Assembly (NCBI RefSeq): GCF_009650605.1
Contig: NZ_WAJT01000004.1
Location: forward strand, 310,001-374,000
DNA length: 64,000 nt
Direction: 5' to 3'
Source of the DNA: Labrenzia sp. CE80
Lineage (GTDB): Bacteria; Pseudomonadota; Alphaproteobacteria; Rhizobiales; Stappiaceae
Position numbers and translations under genes: made by a program. Below, piece by piece: positions 51,323 to 60,299 of the stretch (the stretch's first letter is position 1; each line of letters begins with the position of its first letter). The notes beneath the pieces are model-generated. The model ran no database searches. It was not told the origin of the DNA and saw only the letters and a list, made by a program, of their open reading frames with translations.

Positions 51323-53398
51323 TCATAGCCGCTGTCCTTCAACGACCCACATGCTCTCGGGGAACCTCCAAGGCAGGTTTAGTCCATGCTGCATGAGGTA
51401 TTGCCCGGAAAGACTCAGGTCGGCCGTCTTCAGCGTGCAGTCACCGCGGGATAGAGAAACGACATCTGCGCGGTCTTTCAAACTTACGCAGTAGCGAGCG
51501 TCAGCGTCCAATCCCGTTAGTCTCAGGGGTTTGGGCACTATCTGGTCAGAGGGGCTTAGAAGAGCGGAGAAGACTACAAAGCGGTCCCCAGATGCAGACC
51601 TGTGAAGCTCGGCAACCTCGGCAGGATCCGATGTGTCCAGACGCAGAATGTCTGCGCTCATCATCCAGTCGCGATTGTTCTTCCACCAGCTTGTCGTCTG
51701 GCTGAGGATGTTCGCTTCTTCTTCAGTGAGTTCTCTTGGGTCCATCTCGAAACCCATGTGCCGTTGTGCTGCGGTCCAGGCCCGAAGCCTGATGTCGATT
51801 GTGCGACCGGAGGTGTGGCAGCGGCGCGGCCCGACATGACTGCCTGTTACGCTCGCGGGCAGGAACAGCGCCGCATTGTGTTGAATTTTCTGGCGCTCAA
51901 TCGCGTCGTTGCTGTCTGACAACCAAACGCGTTGAGTGTGTTGAAGGATCCCGAAATCAATGCGGCCGCCCCCGGAGGCACAGCTTTCAAACTCGACCAA
52001 TGGAAAGGCTTCGCGGAGCCGGTCAAACAAGCTGTAGACCGCTTCTGTTTGGGAAGCGTCGGCTATCGGTAAGATGCGGTTGTGATCCCACTTCACATAG
52101 CTGATTTGATTGGCGCCTAGAATTTCCGAGATGCCTTTGTAAAGGTGATCCTCGACTTCCTTCTTGCTAAGGTCCAGAACGAGCTGTTGCCGGCCGCGCG
52201 GCTGATCTGCAGGGCCAAGGATCCAGTCTGGATGTTCGCGAAAGAGATCGCTGTTTTCGTTGATCATCTCCGGTTCGAACCAGAGACCAAATTCCATACC
52301 CAGAGAGCGCACGTGTGAAATCAGCGGCGTCAGACCATCTGGATACTTTCGGGGGTCAATCTGCCAGTCGCCGAGTGAACTGGTGTCGTCGTCTCGTCTT
52401 CCAAACCAGCCATCGTCGAGCACGAAGCGTTCCGCGCCAAGAGAGGCCACACGGCTCGCGATGTCTTTCAGCTCGCTGATGTCGTGGTCAAAGTAGACGG
52501 CTTCCCAGCAGTTGTAGTGAACAGGTCGCGGGCTTCTGGTGTTGTCAACGATCCGTGTGCGAGCGTGCTGCTGAAATGCAACGGCAATTTCGTTGAGACC
52601 ACTTGCGGAGAAGGTTGCGTAAAGTGGGGCGGAGCTGAAATTGCGGCCATTGCTCTGCGTTCCCTTCGCATGACCGAATTGTAGCTGGCGCCGTCCGTCG
52701 GCGATTTCCTCCGCGACCATTGTATGGCCGCCGGACCAGCCATAGTGGAACCCAAAGGCTTCACCTGAGGAATTGTTTGTTCCGCCCGAAAGAACGATCA
52801 GACCTGGAAAATGGGTGTGGTCGGTTCGGCCAGTGCGGTTGGTTCTTTCTCTGGCGCCTGTCGCGAAGCGCAGCTTTTCGGTCTGGAATTCCGAACACCA
52901 GCGACCGGAGAACTCCAGCATGTGATCGGTGTGCGCGGGGCAAGGAAAAGCGGGCGCGGCTAGCCAATTGAGGACGATGTCCTCCTGAGATTCCAACTCG
53001 CTGTTCGCCGTGATCACCGAAGTCTGTTCGTCCAGGTGGAAGGCAAGTTTGAGGGTCAGACCGTTGGCAGCATCACGATAGAGAAGTTGCAGATCGTCTG
53101 ATGTTGATGCGATCTCCTGCTGGAACCTGAAGCGCGGCAGGATCTGAAGGCCCTCAGATGTTCGCGCTTCGATGCCAGGCTGTCCGGCAAAGCCTGTGGC
53201 ACTCTCGGGCGAGATGCTCAAGGGCGGCAAAACATCAAGCATGCCGCCGGTAACGTCACCCTGATGGGCCGCGACTAGCTCTTCCAGGTCCTCGCTCGCG
53301 CCTAGAGAAACTCCCCAGTAGACAATTGCGGGGAGTGCCTTGTCGGTCGATGCCAGAACGAAACTCTGCCGGCCATCACGCAAATGCCAAGTCTGCAT
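51323..53398 (-). CDS. Alpha-galactosidase, glycoside hydrolase family 36
   Basis: Cytoplasmic hydrolase of alpha-D-galactosides, 691 residues, with an N-terminal beta-supersandwich, central TIM barrel and C-terminal beta domain. The nucleophile Asp is in ISYVKWDHNRIL; ESCASGGGRIDFGILQ and WLSDSNDAIERQKIQ hold the acid/base Asp region. PVHYNCWEAVYFDHD and RFVLDDGWFGRRDDD are also GH36 marks. No signal peptide is seen. Its start overlaps the upstream permease stop (TAATG), so it is coupled to the importer. Confidence 0.94.
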   Translation of the reverse strand: MQTWHLRDGRQSFVLASTDKALPAIVYWGVSLGASEDLEELVAAHQGDVTGGMLDVLPPLSISPESATGFAGQPGIEARTSEGLQILPRFRFQQEIASTSDDLQLLYRDAANGLTLKLAFHLDEQTSVITANSELESQEDIVLNWLAAPAFPCPAHTDHMLEFSGRWCSEFQTEKLRFATGARERTNRTGRTDHTHFPGLIVLSGGTNNSSGEAFGFHYGWSGGHTMVAEEIADGRRQLQFGHAKGTQSNGRNFSSAPLYATFSASGLNEIAVAFQQHARTRIVDNTRSPRPVHYNCWEAVYFDHDISELKDIASRVASLGAERFVLDDGWFGRRDDDTSSLGDWQIDPRKYPDGLTPLISHVRSLGMEFGLWFEPEMINENSDLFREHPDWILGPADQPRGRQQLVLDLSKKEVEDHLYKGISEILGANQISYVKWDHNRILPIADASQTEAVYSLFDRLREAFPLVEFESCASGGGRIDFGILQHTQRVWLSDSNDAIERQKIQHNAALFLPASVTGSHVGPRRCHTSGRTIDIRLRAWTAAQRHMGFEMDPRELTEEEANILSQTTSWWKNNRDWMMSADILRLDTSDPAEVAELHRSASGDRFVVFSALLSPSDQIVPKPLRLTGLDADARYCVSLKDRADVVSLSRGDCTLKTADLSLSGQYLMQHGLNLPWRFPESMWVVEGQRL

Positions 53399-54246
53399 TA
53401 CTTTACGGCTCCAAGCGTGAGGCCCGCAATGAAGTGCTTTTGCATCAGAAAGAACATGGCGACCGGCGGCAGCGCAGCGACGATCGATCCCGCACTCATC
53501 AGGTGATAGGCCGCGCGGTACTGTGCGTTGAAGGATGTGATGCCGGCGGTGACTGGCTGACTTTCAACGCCCTGTGTGAGGACCACTGCCCAGAAATAAT
53601 CGTTCCAGATGAAAGTGAAGATCAACACGGACAGCGCGGCGATTGCCGGCTTCATCAGCGGGAGTACGATGTACCAGAAAATCCGCCACTCAGCGACACC
53701 TTCCACGCGCGCAGCTTCGATCAATTCAAACGGCAGAGCGCGGATGAAATTGCGCATGAACAGGGTGCAAAAACCTGTCTGAAAGGCGATGTGAAAGAGC
53801 ACCAGACCGGTGATGGTGTTGTAGAGGCCCATTTGAAGGGTGAGATCACGTACGGGCACCATAAGGATCTGGAATGGCACAAAGTTGCCGGCGACGAACA
53901 TGAAGAAGATCCAGATGTTGGCCTTGAATTTGTAAACGCCGAGAGCAAACCCGGTCATGCAGGAAAGTGCGACCGCTCCGATGACGGTAGGGACCGTAAT
54001 GAACACCGAGTTCAGCAGATATTGCGGCATGTCCGATCCGGTGAAGACCAGCGCGTAGTTCGTGAAGCCCTTGAACGAAGATGGCCAGCCCCAGTAGTTG
54101 GCGTTGGCGAAATCTGACGCCGGCTTGAACGAGAAAATCGCGACGGCGATCAAGGGTAGAAGCCACAGGATCAGAGCGAGGGGCAAAAGCGTTTGGTAGG
54201 AGATTTGCCAAGAGCGTGAGGTGCGCTCGATCGGGGTCGGAAACAT
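53398..54246 (-). CDS. Carbohydrate ABC transporter permease (CUT1, MalG-like)
   Basis: Membrane subunit, 282 residues, about six helices. The EAA loop reads LIEAARVEGVAEWRIFWYIVLP, and the end LMQKHFIAGLTLGAVK is the standard C-terminus of MalG-type permeases. I chose the start at 54246 (MFPTPIERTSRSW); a longer frame would overlap the first permease. It follows the first permease by 1 nt. Confidence 0.94.
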   Translation of the reverse strand: MFPTPIERTSRSWQISYQTLLPLALILWLLPLIAVAIFSFKPASDFANANYWGWPSSFKGFTNYALVFTGSDMPQYLLNSVFITVPTVIGAVALSCMTGFALGVYKFKANIWIFFMFVAGNFVPFQILMVPVRDLTLQMGLYNTITGLVLFHIAFQTGFCTLFMRNFIRALPFELIEAARVEGVAEWRIFWYIVLPLMKPAIAALSVLIFTFIWNDYFWAVVLTQGVESQPVTAGITSFNAQYRAAYHLMSAGSIVAALPPVAMFFLMQKHFIAGLTLGAVK

Positions 54247-54247
54247 C

Positions 54248-55183
54248 TCAGCGTGCCTTTTCTTCTTGATACATCGACCACAGGAAGTAGGCGATGAAAA
54301 CCAGCATGATGAGAAACAGAACGACGGCGATCGACGCACCATAGCCCATGCGGAAGCCGTATTCGGACAGGGCGACCTCGAACATGTAGAAGCTGAGTAC
54401 GCGGCTTTCGCCATAGGGGCCGCCGTTGGTCATGACGGAGATCAGGTCGAAGGATCGCAAGGCGCCGATAATCGTGACGACGAAAGCGATGAAGGTCGCC
54501 GGTCGAAGCTGCGGGATGATGATGTGCCAGAGCATACGAAGGCCTTTGGCACCGTCCAGTCGCCCAGCCTCGATCTGTTCGGGATCGACGGCGTTTAGGC
54601 CGGTCAGATAGAGGATCATGCAATAGGCTGTCTGTGGCCAAAGGCCGGCGACGATGATGCCGTAGGTCACAAAGTTTTCGTCACCAAGAACATTGATCGG
54701 CGGAATGCCAACGCTTCCGAGGATGTAGTTGAGCAGGCCGAATGTGGGATCGTAGAACCAGGTAAACACCAGGCCAACAACGACTTGACTGATCACAAAG
54801 GGAAAAAAGAACAGGGACTTGTAGAGGCGGATGCCCGTAACTGTCTGATTGAGGAAGAGCGCGATGAACAGTCCGGCTGGAATTGCGAACAGGTACATCA
54901 CAAGCCAGATCAGGTTGTTACGCAAGGATGTGTAGAACGCATCATCCCAATAAAGCTCTTCGTAATTGTAAGCGCCGACGTATTCAGCCTCACCGAGACC
55001 ATCCCAGGAGTAGAACGACAGGCTGAAGGATTGGTAGATCGGAAAGATCACGTAAAAGAGGAAAAACAGAATTCCAGGAGCCAGAAACAGCCAAGGCGTC
55101 ATGGACTGCTGGTTCTTGTGCCACCAGGAGTTCTTTACGGGCTTATTGTGCCGTGAAACTGCCGGTGCGCCTGCATCAGCCAT
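54248..55183 (-). CDS. Carbohydrate ABC transporter permease (CUT1, MalF-like)
   Basis: Membrane subunit, 311 residues, with about six helices starting at WLFLAPGILFFLFYVIFPIYQSF. The EAA loop reads QIEAGRLDGAKGLRMLWHIIIP and the NGGPYGESRVLSFYM segment is family-typical. The start at 55183 has an AGAGGCAGG ribosome binding site. It follows the binding-protein gene after an 88-nt gap with a hairpin. Confidence 0.94.
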   Translation of the reverse strand: MADAGAPAVSRHNKPVKNSWWHKNQQSMTPWLFLAPGILFFLFYVIFPIYQSFSLSFYSWDGLGEAEYVGAYNYEELYWDDAFYTSLRNNLIWLVMYLFAIPAGLFIALFLNQTVTGIRLYKSLFFFPFVISQVVVGLVFTWFYDPTFGLLNYILGSVGIPPINVLGDENFVTYGIIVAGLWPQTAYCMILYLTGLNAVDPEQIEAGRLDGAKGLRMLWHIIIPQLRPATFIAFVVTIIGALRSFDLISVMTNGGPYGESRVLSFYMFEVALSEYGFRMGYGASIAVVLFLIMLVFIAYFLWSMYQEEKAR

Positions 55184-55226
55184 GGCCTGCCTCTTTACGT
55201 AGCACGTGTCGATTGAAACGGGGGAA

Positions 55227-55249
55227 GAGGGACGCAAGGTGCGCCCCTC
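55227..55249 (-). other. Imperfect hairpin between binding protein and permease genes
   Basis: GAGGG/CCCTC plus CGC/GCG with one mismatch, loop AAGGT. No U-tract follows on the minus strand, so it is a possible mRNA-stabilising stem and not a clear terminator. Confidence 0.4.
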
Positions 55250-55271
55250 CTTTCGGGTTTTTGCGTGAGGG

Positions 55272-56534
55272 TCAGTTCTTGTAGATCCGGCCGCGTGCGC
55301 GTTCGAGGCGGTTCAGGATCTTGTCGAGATTGTCCGGCTTCACCATGAATTCCTGCAGGCCTTCCATGGCTACTTTCGCCATTTCCGCCGGGGCGTCACG
55401 GTCAAAGAACTGGGCAACTCCACCGGGAGAGTTGGTGGACAGCATTTCAAAGCCCTGTTCCAGGAACTTGTCCTTGTCCACACTCGACTGAGCATTCACC
55501 GGCAGCTGGCCAAGGTTCTTGCCATCGTTGATCCAGGTCTGAACGTCTGCGGAGGTAACGTAGCGCAGGAATTCGCGAGCAGCTTCCTTGTTGGTGGCGT
55601 TTGACGGGATGTGGAAGGTATCGGTCGGGGCGTCTTCAGCCAATTCAACGTCCGGGTTGATTTCCACGAACTGGTAGAAGTCCAGCTGATCGTCGGTCAG
55701 ACCGGCGTCGCGCAGCGGAGCAACTGCGAAGTTGCCCATTAGGTAGGCGGTTGCGTCGCCCTTGACCATGAACGGCAAGGCCTCCTGCCAGCTGTAGGAG
55801 GCGTGATTGTCGATGAATGCGCCCATATCGATCAGCTCGCGCCAGTTGGCGAACGTCTTGCGGACTTCATCGCTTTCCCAGGAGGCCCGACCTGTCAGCA
55901 GATCCATGTGGAAGTCGAAGCCGTTTGTGCGCATGTTCATGTAATCGAACCAGCCGCCGGCAGTCCAAAGGAACTTCGAACCGATCGTGTAGCACTTGCG
56001 GCCGGAATCGATGATCTTTTGACAGTTGGCTTTCTCTTCTTCCCAGTTCGTGGGTTCAGAGAGGCCGAGTTCGTCGAAGATGTCTTTCCTGTAATAAACG
56101 CCCCACTGATAGTAGGTGTAGGGAACGCCCCACTGCTTGCCGTCGATCGTCATAGCGCCCTTGGTTGAGGCGAGATTGTCTGCAATAGCAGGCTCGGCCC
56201 AAAGATCGGATACGTCCTCGAAAAGCCCTGCTTCAACATATGGGCGCATGCGGTTGGCTGCATACCACGTGGCAACGTCTGGTGCGTTGGCTGTCAGGAA
56301 GTTGCGGATCTGGGTCTTGTAAGCTTCCCGGTCGATGACGGTTGTTTCGATTTTCAGATCCGGATGGAGTGCCTGGAAATCTCCGATCATCTTTTCCATC
56401 GTTGCCCGGGGCGCCGGGTTGGATGTGTCGAGGAAGATTTTAAAATCTCCGCTCAGATCAGCCGCAAATGTTGAGCCTGTGTTCGCAGCAGCAATGGCTA
56501 ACGCCGCCGCTGTCATCTTCAGCATGGTATGCAT
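55272..56534 (-). CDS. Carbohydrate ABC transporter substrate-binding protein (CUT1, galactoside)
   Basis: Periplasmic sugar-binding protein, 420 residues, with signal peptide (MHTMLKMTAAALAIAAANTGSTFAA). The mature part starts DLSGDFKIFLDTSNPAPRATMEKMIGDFQALHPDLKIE and includes WGVPYTYYQWGVYYRKDIFDELGL, both usual for cluster-B binding proteins. The start at 56534 has GGGAGGAAACG directly before it. It heads an operon of two permeases, GH36, SDR, kinase, aldolase, lactonase and GH42. The ligand is most likely a galactose-containing oligosaccharide or galactoside. Confidence 0.93.
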   Translation of the reverse strand: MHTMLKMTAAALAIAAANTGSTFAADLSGDFKIFLDTSNPAPRATMEKMIGDFQALHPDLKIETTVIDREAYKTQIRNFLTANAPDVATWYAANRMRPYVEAGLFEDVSDLWAEPAIADNLASTKGAMTIDGKQWGVPYTYYQWGVYYRKDIFDELGLSEPTNWEEEKANCQKIIDSGRKCYTIGSKFLWTAGGWFDYMNMRTNGFDFHMDLLTGRASWESDEVRKTFANWRELIDMGAFIDNHASYSWQEALPFMVKGDATAYLMGNFAVAPLRDAGLTDDQLDFYQFVEINPDVELAEDAPTDTFHIPSNATNKEAAREFLRYVTSADVQTWINDGKNLGQLPVNAQSSVDKDKFLEQGFEMLSTNSPGGVAQFFDRDAPAEMAKVAMEGLQEFMVKPDNLDKILNRLERARGRIYKN

Positions 56535-56551
56535 CGTTTCCTCCCATGGAA

Positions 56552-56570
56552 AGTTCCAATATTTGGAACT
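56552..56570. promoter_or_regulatory. Candidate IclR operator in front of galactoside operon
   Basis: AGTTCCAA-TAT-TTGGAACT, a perfect 8-bp inverted repeat, 18 nt upstream of the binding-protein start and 85 nt upstream of the divergent iclR-type gene. IclR-family regulators bind short palindromes of this kind, often of GTTCCA/TGGAAC type. Confidence 0.65.
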
Positions 56571-56655
56571 AAGTTTTGTATATTGATACCTTGCTTTGGC
56601 TGAGTTAGGTTTGTCAACAGGCCTTGGGCAACAACAAGGACCGTCGGAGGACGTG

Positions 56656-57435
56656 ATGAACAAGCAGGACGGGGGAGACGGCACGGTTGGCAAAGCATTG
56701 GCTGTTCTTGATCAGGTCGCTGCCGTGGGCCGACCGGTCCGGTTCACCGAAGTGCTTTCAGACAGTGTTCACCCGAAGGCCACTCTTTACCGACTGCTGC
56801 AAACGCTGGTGAGCCAGGGCATGCTGGCTTATGACGATCACCAGCAAACCTACTCTCTCGGCATACGCCTTGTACGCCTTGCTCATGCGGCGTGGCGGCA
56901 AAGTTCGCTTGCGCCGATCGCAAGGCCATTCATAGAAGAACTGGCAAAAACCGCCGGCGAGACTGTCCATCTGGCCCAGCTCGACAATGGCCAGGTTCTT
57001 TACGTCGACAAACGCAATGCTGCGTCTCCGATTGAGATGTTTTCACAGGCAGGCAAGATCGGTCCTTGTTATTGCACCGGCGTCGGCAAGGCGATGATGG
57101 CGTTTCTGGACGAGCCGGCGCTCTCACAGGTTCTGGAAAAGCAGTCTTTCTACCGCTACACGCCCAACACATTGACCTCGTCAGAAGAGATGCGCAGTGA
57201 GCTTGCCGATATCCGGAATGATGGCGTTGCATTCGACCGGGAGGAACACGAGCCTGGTATCATTTGTATAGCAACGCCAATCCTCTCGGCATCAGGGCGC
57301 CCTCTTGGAGCGCTCTCTGTCACAACGTCAACCCAGCGCAAGTCCCTGCAGCATCTTGAGAGCTTTCGCCCCGTCCTTTTGGAAACCGCGGCGAAGACTG
57401 CTGCCGCCGCCGAGAATTGGCAATTCCCCGGCTAG
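56656..57435 (+). CDS. IclR-family transcriptional regulator
   Basis: A 259-residue regulator with an N-terminal winged helix (VGKALAVLDQVAAVGRPVRFTEVLSDSVHPKATLYRLLQTLVSQGML) and a C-terminal effector-binding domain (GKIGPCYCTGVGKAMMAFL, and later GIICIATPILSASGRPLGALSVT). The start at 56656 has GGAGG 5 nt upstream. Divergent from the galactoside operon and adjacent to a palindrome, it probably controls that operon in response to a pathway intermediate. The ATPase gene follows 23 nt after its stop. Confidence 0.94.
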   Translation: MNKQDGGDGTVGKALAVLDQVAAVGRPVRFTEVLSDSVHPKATLYRLLQTLVSQGMLAYDDHQQTYSLGIRLVRLAHAAWRQSSLAPIARPFIEELAKTAGETVHLAQLDNGQVLYVDKRNAASPIEMFSQAGKIGPCYCTGVGKAMMAFLDEPALSQVLEKQSFYRYTPNTLTSSEEMRSELADIRNDGVAFDREEHEPGIICIATPILSASGRPLGALSVTTSTQRKSLQHLESFRPVLLETAAKTAAAAENWQFPG

Positions 57436-57458
57436 ATCATTCAAGGAGCCTTTATCCC

Positions 57459-58520
57459 ATGTCAGGTGTTACGCTGACCAAGGCAGTGAAGAAATACGGC
57501 GATCTCGAGGTCGTTCACGGAGTGGATCTGACCGTTGAACACGGCGAGTTCTGTGTTTTTGTCGGGCCGTCTGGTTGCGGCAAGTCGACGTTGTTGAGGA
57601 TGATCGCGGGGCTGGAAGAAACCACGGATGGGCAAATTGCAATCGGGGGGCGTGACGTCACTGCTGTGGATCCCGCGGAGCGTGGCGTGGCAATGGTGTT
57701 TCAGACCTATGCGCTGTATCCGCATATGACCGTGGAAGAAAACATGGGCTTCGGCCTGAAGATGAACGGACATCCGAAGGCTGAAATCGAGGCTAAGGTG
57801 TCCGAAGCCAGCCGGATCCTGAAGCTCGATCAATATCTGAAGCGTAAACCGAAGGCCTTGTCCGGCGGACAACGCCAACGGGTCGCGATTGGGCGAGCCA
57901 TCGTGCGGGGGCCCGAGGTCTTTCTGTTTGATGAGCCGCTCTCAAACCTAGATGCCGAGCTTCGGGTCGACATGCGGGTTGAAATCGCACGTCTACATAA
58001 GGATATCGGCGCAACCATGATCTATGTGACCCATGATCAGGTTGAGGCGATGACACTTGCGGACAAGATTGTCGTGTTGAGGGCCGGTCACATTGAGCAG
58101 GTCGGTTCGCCGATGGAGCTCTATGCCAATCCGGACAACAAGTTTGTCGCCGGCTTTATTGGCTCTCCGAGCATGAATTTCGTTGAGGGACTGGCCTCGT
58201 CTGGTGCGGTGATTGTGCCGGCCTTCGGCAACAAAGCCTTTAAGACGGACCTAGCGCTGCCCAGTGAAGGCACTCCGGTCATAGTCGGGGTTCGTCCGCA
58301 GGACATCTCAATCGCGCGCGCGGAGTCTGGCGCCGAGGTAGATCTTACGGAGCAACTGGGCGGGGTTGCCTATACCTATCTGATCTGTCCGACAGGCGAA
58401 CGGATCGTGGTCGAGACAAAAGGTGTGGAGGCTCCTGCATCAGGTACTAAGGTCTTGCCATCAACGGCAGAGGGCGCTCTCTTTCTGTTCGATGCACAAA
58501 CTGAAAAGCGTCTTCGCTAG
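57459..58520 (+). CDS. Sugar ABC transporter ATP-binding protein (UgpC/MsmK/MalK type)
   Basis: ATPase subunit, 353 residues, with Walker A GPSGCGKST (36-44), signature LSGGQRQRVAIGRAI, Walker B (VFLFDEPLSNLD), switch His (YVTHDQVEA) and a C-terminal OB-like regulatory domain (VGVRPQDISIARAESGAEVDLTEQLGG). The galactoside operon on the other strand has a binding protein and two permeases but no ATPase, so this gene, co-directional with the IclR gene, most likely supplies it. AAGGAG precedes the start. Confidence 0.94.
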   Translation: MSGVTLTKAVKKYGDLEVVHGVDLTVEHGEFCVFVGPSGCGKSTLLRMIAGLEETTDGQIAIGGRDVTAVDPAERGVAMVFQTYALYPHMTVEENMGFGLKMNGHPKAEIEAKVSEASRILKLDQYLKRKPKALSGGQRQRVAIGRAIVRGPEVFLFDEPLSNLDAELRVDMRVEIARLHKDIGATMIYVTHDQVEAMTLADKIVVLRAGHIEQVGSPMELYANPDNKFVAGFIGSPSMNFVEGLASSGAVIVPAFGNKAFKTDLALPSEGTPVIVGVRPQDISIARAESGAEVDLTEQLGGVAYTYLICPTGERIVVETKGVEAPASGTKVLPSTAEGALFLFDAQTEKRLR

Positions 58521-58634
58521 CAGCCGGCGAGCTGATGGTTGGAGATGAGAGCGCCAAGTCCACGCTCTTTTGACCTCATTGCTTCTGGAGGCGACATTTC
58601 TGAAACTTGGCGCAAAAACGGATATAAGGCCGTC

Positions 58635-59321
58635 ATGTGCTTTCAACTTTCAAAAAATATCGATGCGGTCATCTTCGATTGCGATGGCGTTCTGATCGAT
58701 AGTGAAATTATCAGCGCGCGAGTTTTGATGGCGTCCCTGGATGAGTTGGGCGTGAAGGTCGATTGGGCCTATTTCAAAGCTCACTTCCTTGGGCGCAGCT
58801 TTCCAAAAGTTGCGGCCAGCATTCGTACTGACTTTGAAGTCGATCTGCCCTCCGACTTCGAAGCTTGCTACAGATCCAGCCTACTTGAAGCGTTTGAGCA
58901 GGAGCTTCATCCCGTTGAGGGAGTTCAAAGTGTCATCGCAAACCTTGGTGTCAAAAGTTGTGTGGCAACGAGCAGCAGTCCGGAACGCGTTACGCGTTCA
59001 CTTGCGATTACCGGCCTGCGCCGCTTCTTTGATGACCGGGTTTTCACGGCCTCTGAAGTTGAGAGAGGAAAACCGGCGCCAGATCTTTTTCTGCACGCGG
59101 CGGCTTCTCTCGGCGTTTCGCCTCAGGCTTGTCTGGTGATTGAGGACAGCCTTCCAGGCCTTCAAGCTGCGCGCGCGGCAGGGATGGAAGTCTGGCATTT
59201 TGTTGGTGGCAGTCATCTTTCGGAAACTGACGCCAAAAATGTGAAGATCCAGCCGCCAGCACCGTTTTTTGACACTTGGTCCCGTTTTTTTGCTATGGCG
59301 CCAAAGTTGATGGCAGTTTGA
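58635..59321 (+). CDS. HAD-superfamily phosphatase / beta-phosphoglucomutase-like hydrolase
   Basis: A 228-residue HAD subfamily IA protein with a helical cap. Motif I is FDCDGVLIDSE (Asp15 nucleophile, Asp17), motif II SSS in ATSSSPERVTRSL, motif III Lys in ERGKPAPDLFLHAA, and motif IV IEDSLPGLQAARAAGM. It would dephosphorylate a small phosphorylated metabolite, possibly a sugar or polyol phosphate given the SorC regulator 21 nt downstream and the polyol transporter. I chose the start at 58635; longer in-frame starts give N-terminal residues without family resemblance. Confidence 0.9.
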   Translation: MCFQLSKNIDAVIFDCDGVLIDSEIISARVLMASLDELGVKVDWAYFKAHFLGRSFPKVAASIRTDFEVDLPSDFEACYRSSLLEAFEQELHPVEGVQSVIANLGVKSCVATSSSPERVTRSLAITGLRRFFDDRVFTASEVERGKPAPDLFLHAAASLGVSPQACLVIEDSLPGLQAARAAGMEVWHFVGGSHLSETDAKNVKIQPPAPFFDTWSRFFAMAPKLMAV

Positions 59322-59342
59322 TTACAGGCTCAAGGCTGACTT

Positions 59343-60299
59343 ATGGCGACTAAGACAGAAAGCGACCCCACCCGTCTGGATGACGCAGCACGTGCGGGTT
59401 GGCTCTACTATGTTGCCGGGAATACCCAGGACGAGATCGCCCGTAAGCTCGGGATCTCAAGACAGACGGCCCAGAGACTTGTATCCTTGGCGGTCAGCGA
59501 GCGACTGATCAAGGTTCGCCTTGATCATCCGATCGCGCATTGCATGGAACTCGCAGAAAAGATGAAGGACCGCTTCGGTCTCACAATGTGCGAGATCGTT
59601 CCAAGCGACCCCGTCAATCCCCTGTCCATCATCGGTCTTGCGCAGGCGGCAGCAACAGAGATGGAGCGGCACCTCAAGGCGGCAGAGCCCAAGGTAATTG
59701 CTTTTGGGACTGGCCGTGCTCTCAGGGCGTCAGTAGATCAGCTACCGGCTATGGATTGCCCGCAGCATCGAATTGTTTCGCTTCTCGGCAATATGAATTC
59801 AGATGGTTCGGCTTCCGCCTATAACGTCATTATTCGCATGGCGGACCGGATCAACGCCCGACACTACCCTATGCCCTTGCCCGTGTTCGCGAGATCAACC
59901 GAGGAGCGAACGCTTCTTCACAATCAAGAGCCGGTTCATAACATCCTAGAACTGTCCAAGAAGGCAGATGTTACCTTCGTTGGTATCGGCAACATGGATG
60001 AAACGGCCCCACTTTTCATCGACGGGTTTATCGATCGCTCGGAGCTGGATGCGCTTAACGCGGCAGGAGCCGCAGGTGAAATTACCAGCTGGGTATTCGA
60101 TGGTGAGGGTCAGCTTATCGACGGCTTGACCAATAGCCGGGTCGCAAGTGCGCCGTTGGTCCCATTCAGCGAAAAGCCGATTATCGGGATAGCGGCGGGC
60201 GATCTCAAGGTCGATTCAATCCTTGGGGCCTTGGCAGGCCACCTCGTCAACGGCCTGATCACCAACGAAGCAACAGCTGAACTTCTACTGGCTCGTTGA
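59343..60299 (+). CDS. SorC/DeoR-family sugar-binding transcriptional regulator
   Basis: A 318-residue regulator with an N-terminal HTH (WLYYVAGNTQDEIARKLGISRQTAQRLVSLAVSERLIKV, about residues 20-58) and a sugar-phosphate-binding C-terminal domain (VIAFGTGRALRASVDQL, VTFVGIGNMDETAPLF, PIIGIAAGDLKVDSILGALAGHLVNGLITNEATAELLL). SorC proteins usually control polyol uptake and use. It lies directly upstream of the smoE-type operon with a dyad in between. Confidence 0.94.
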   Translation: MATKTESDPTRLDDAARAGWLYYVAGNTQDEIARKLGISRQTAQRLVSLAVSERLIKVRLDHPIAHCMELAEKMKDRFGLTMCEIVPSDPVNPLSIIGLAQAAATEMERHLKAAEPKVIAFGTGRALRASVDQLPAMDCPQHRIVSLLGNMNSDGSASAYNVIIRMADRINARHYPMPLPVFARSTEERTLLHNQEPVHNILELSKKADVTFVGIGNMDETAPLFIDGFIDRSELDALNAAGAAGEITSWVFDGEGQLIDGLTNSRVASAPLVPFSEKPIIGIAAGDLKVDSILGALAGHLVNGLITNEATAELLLAR

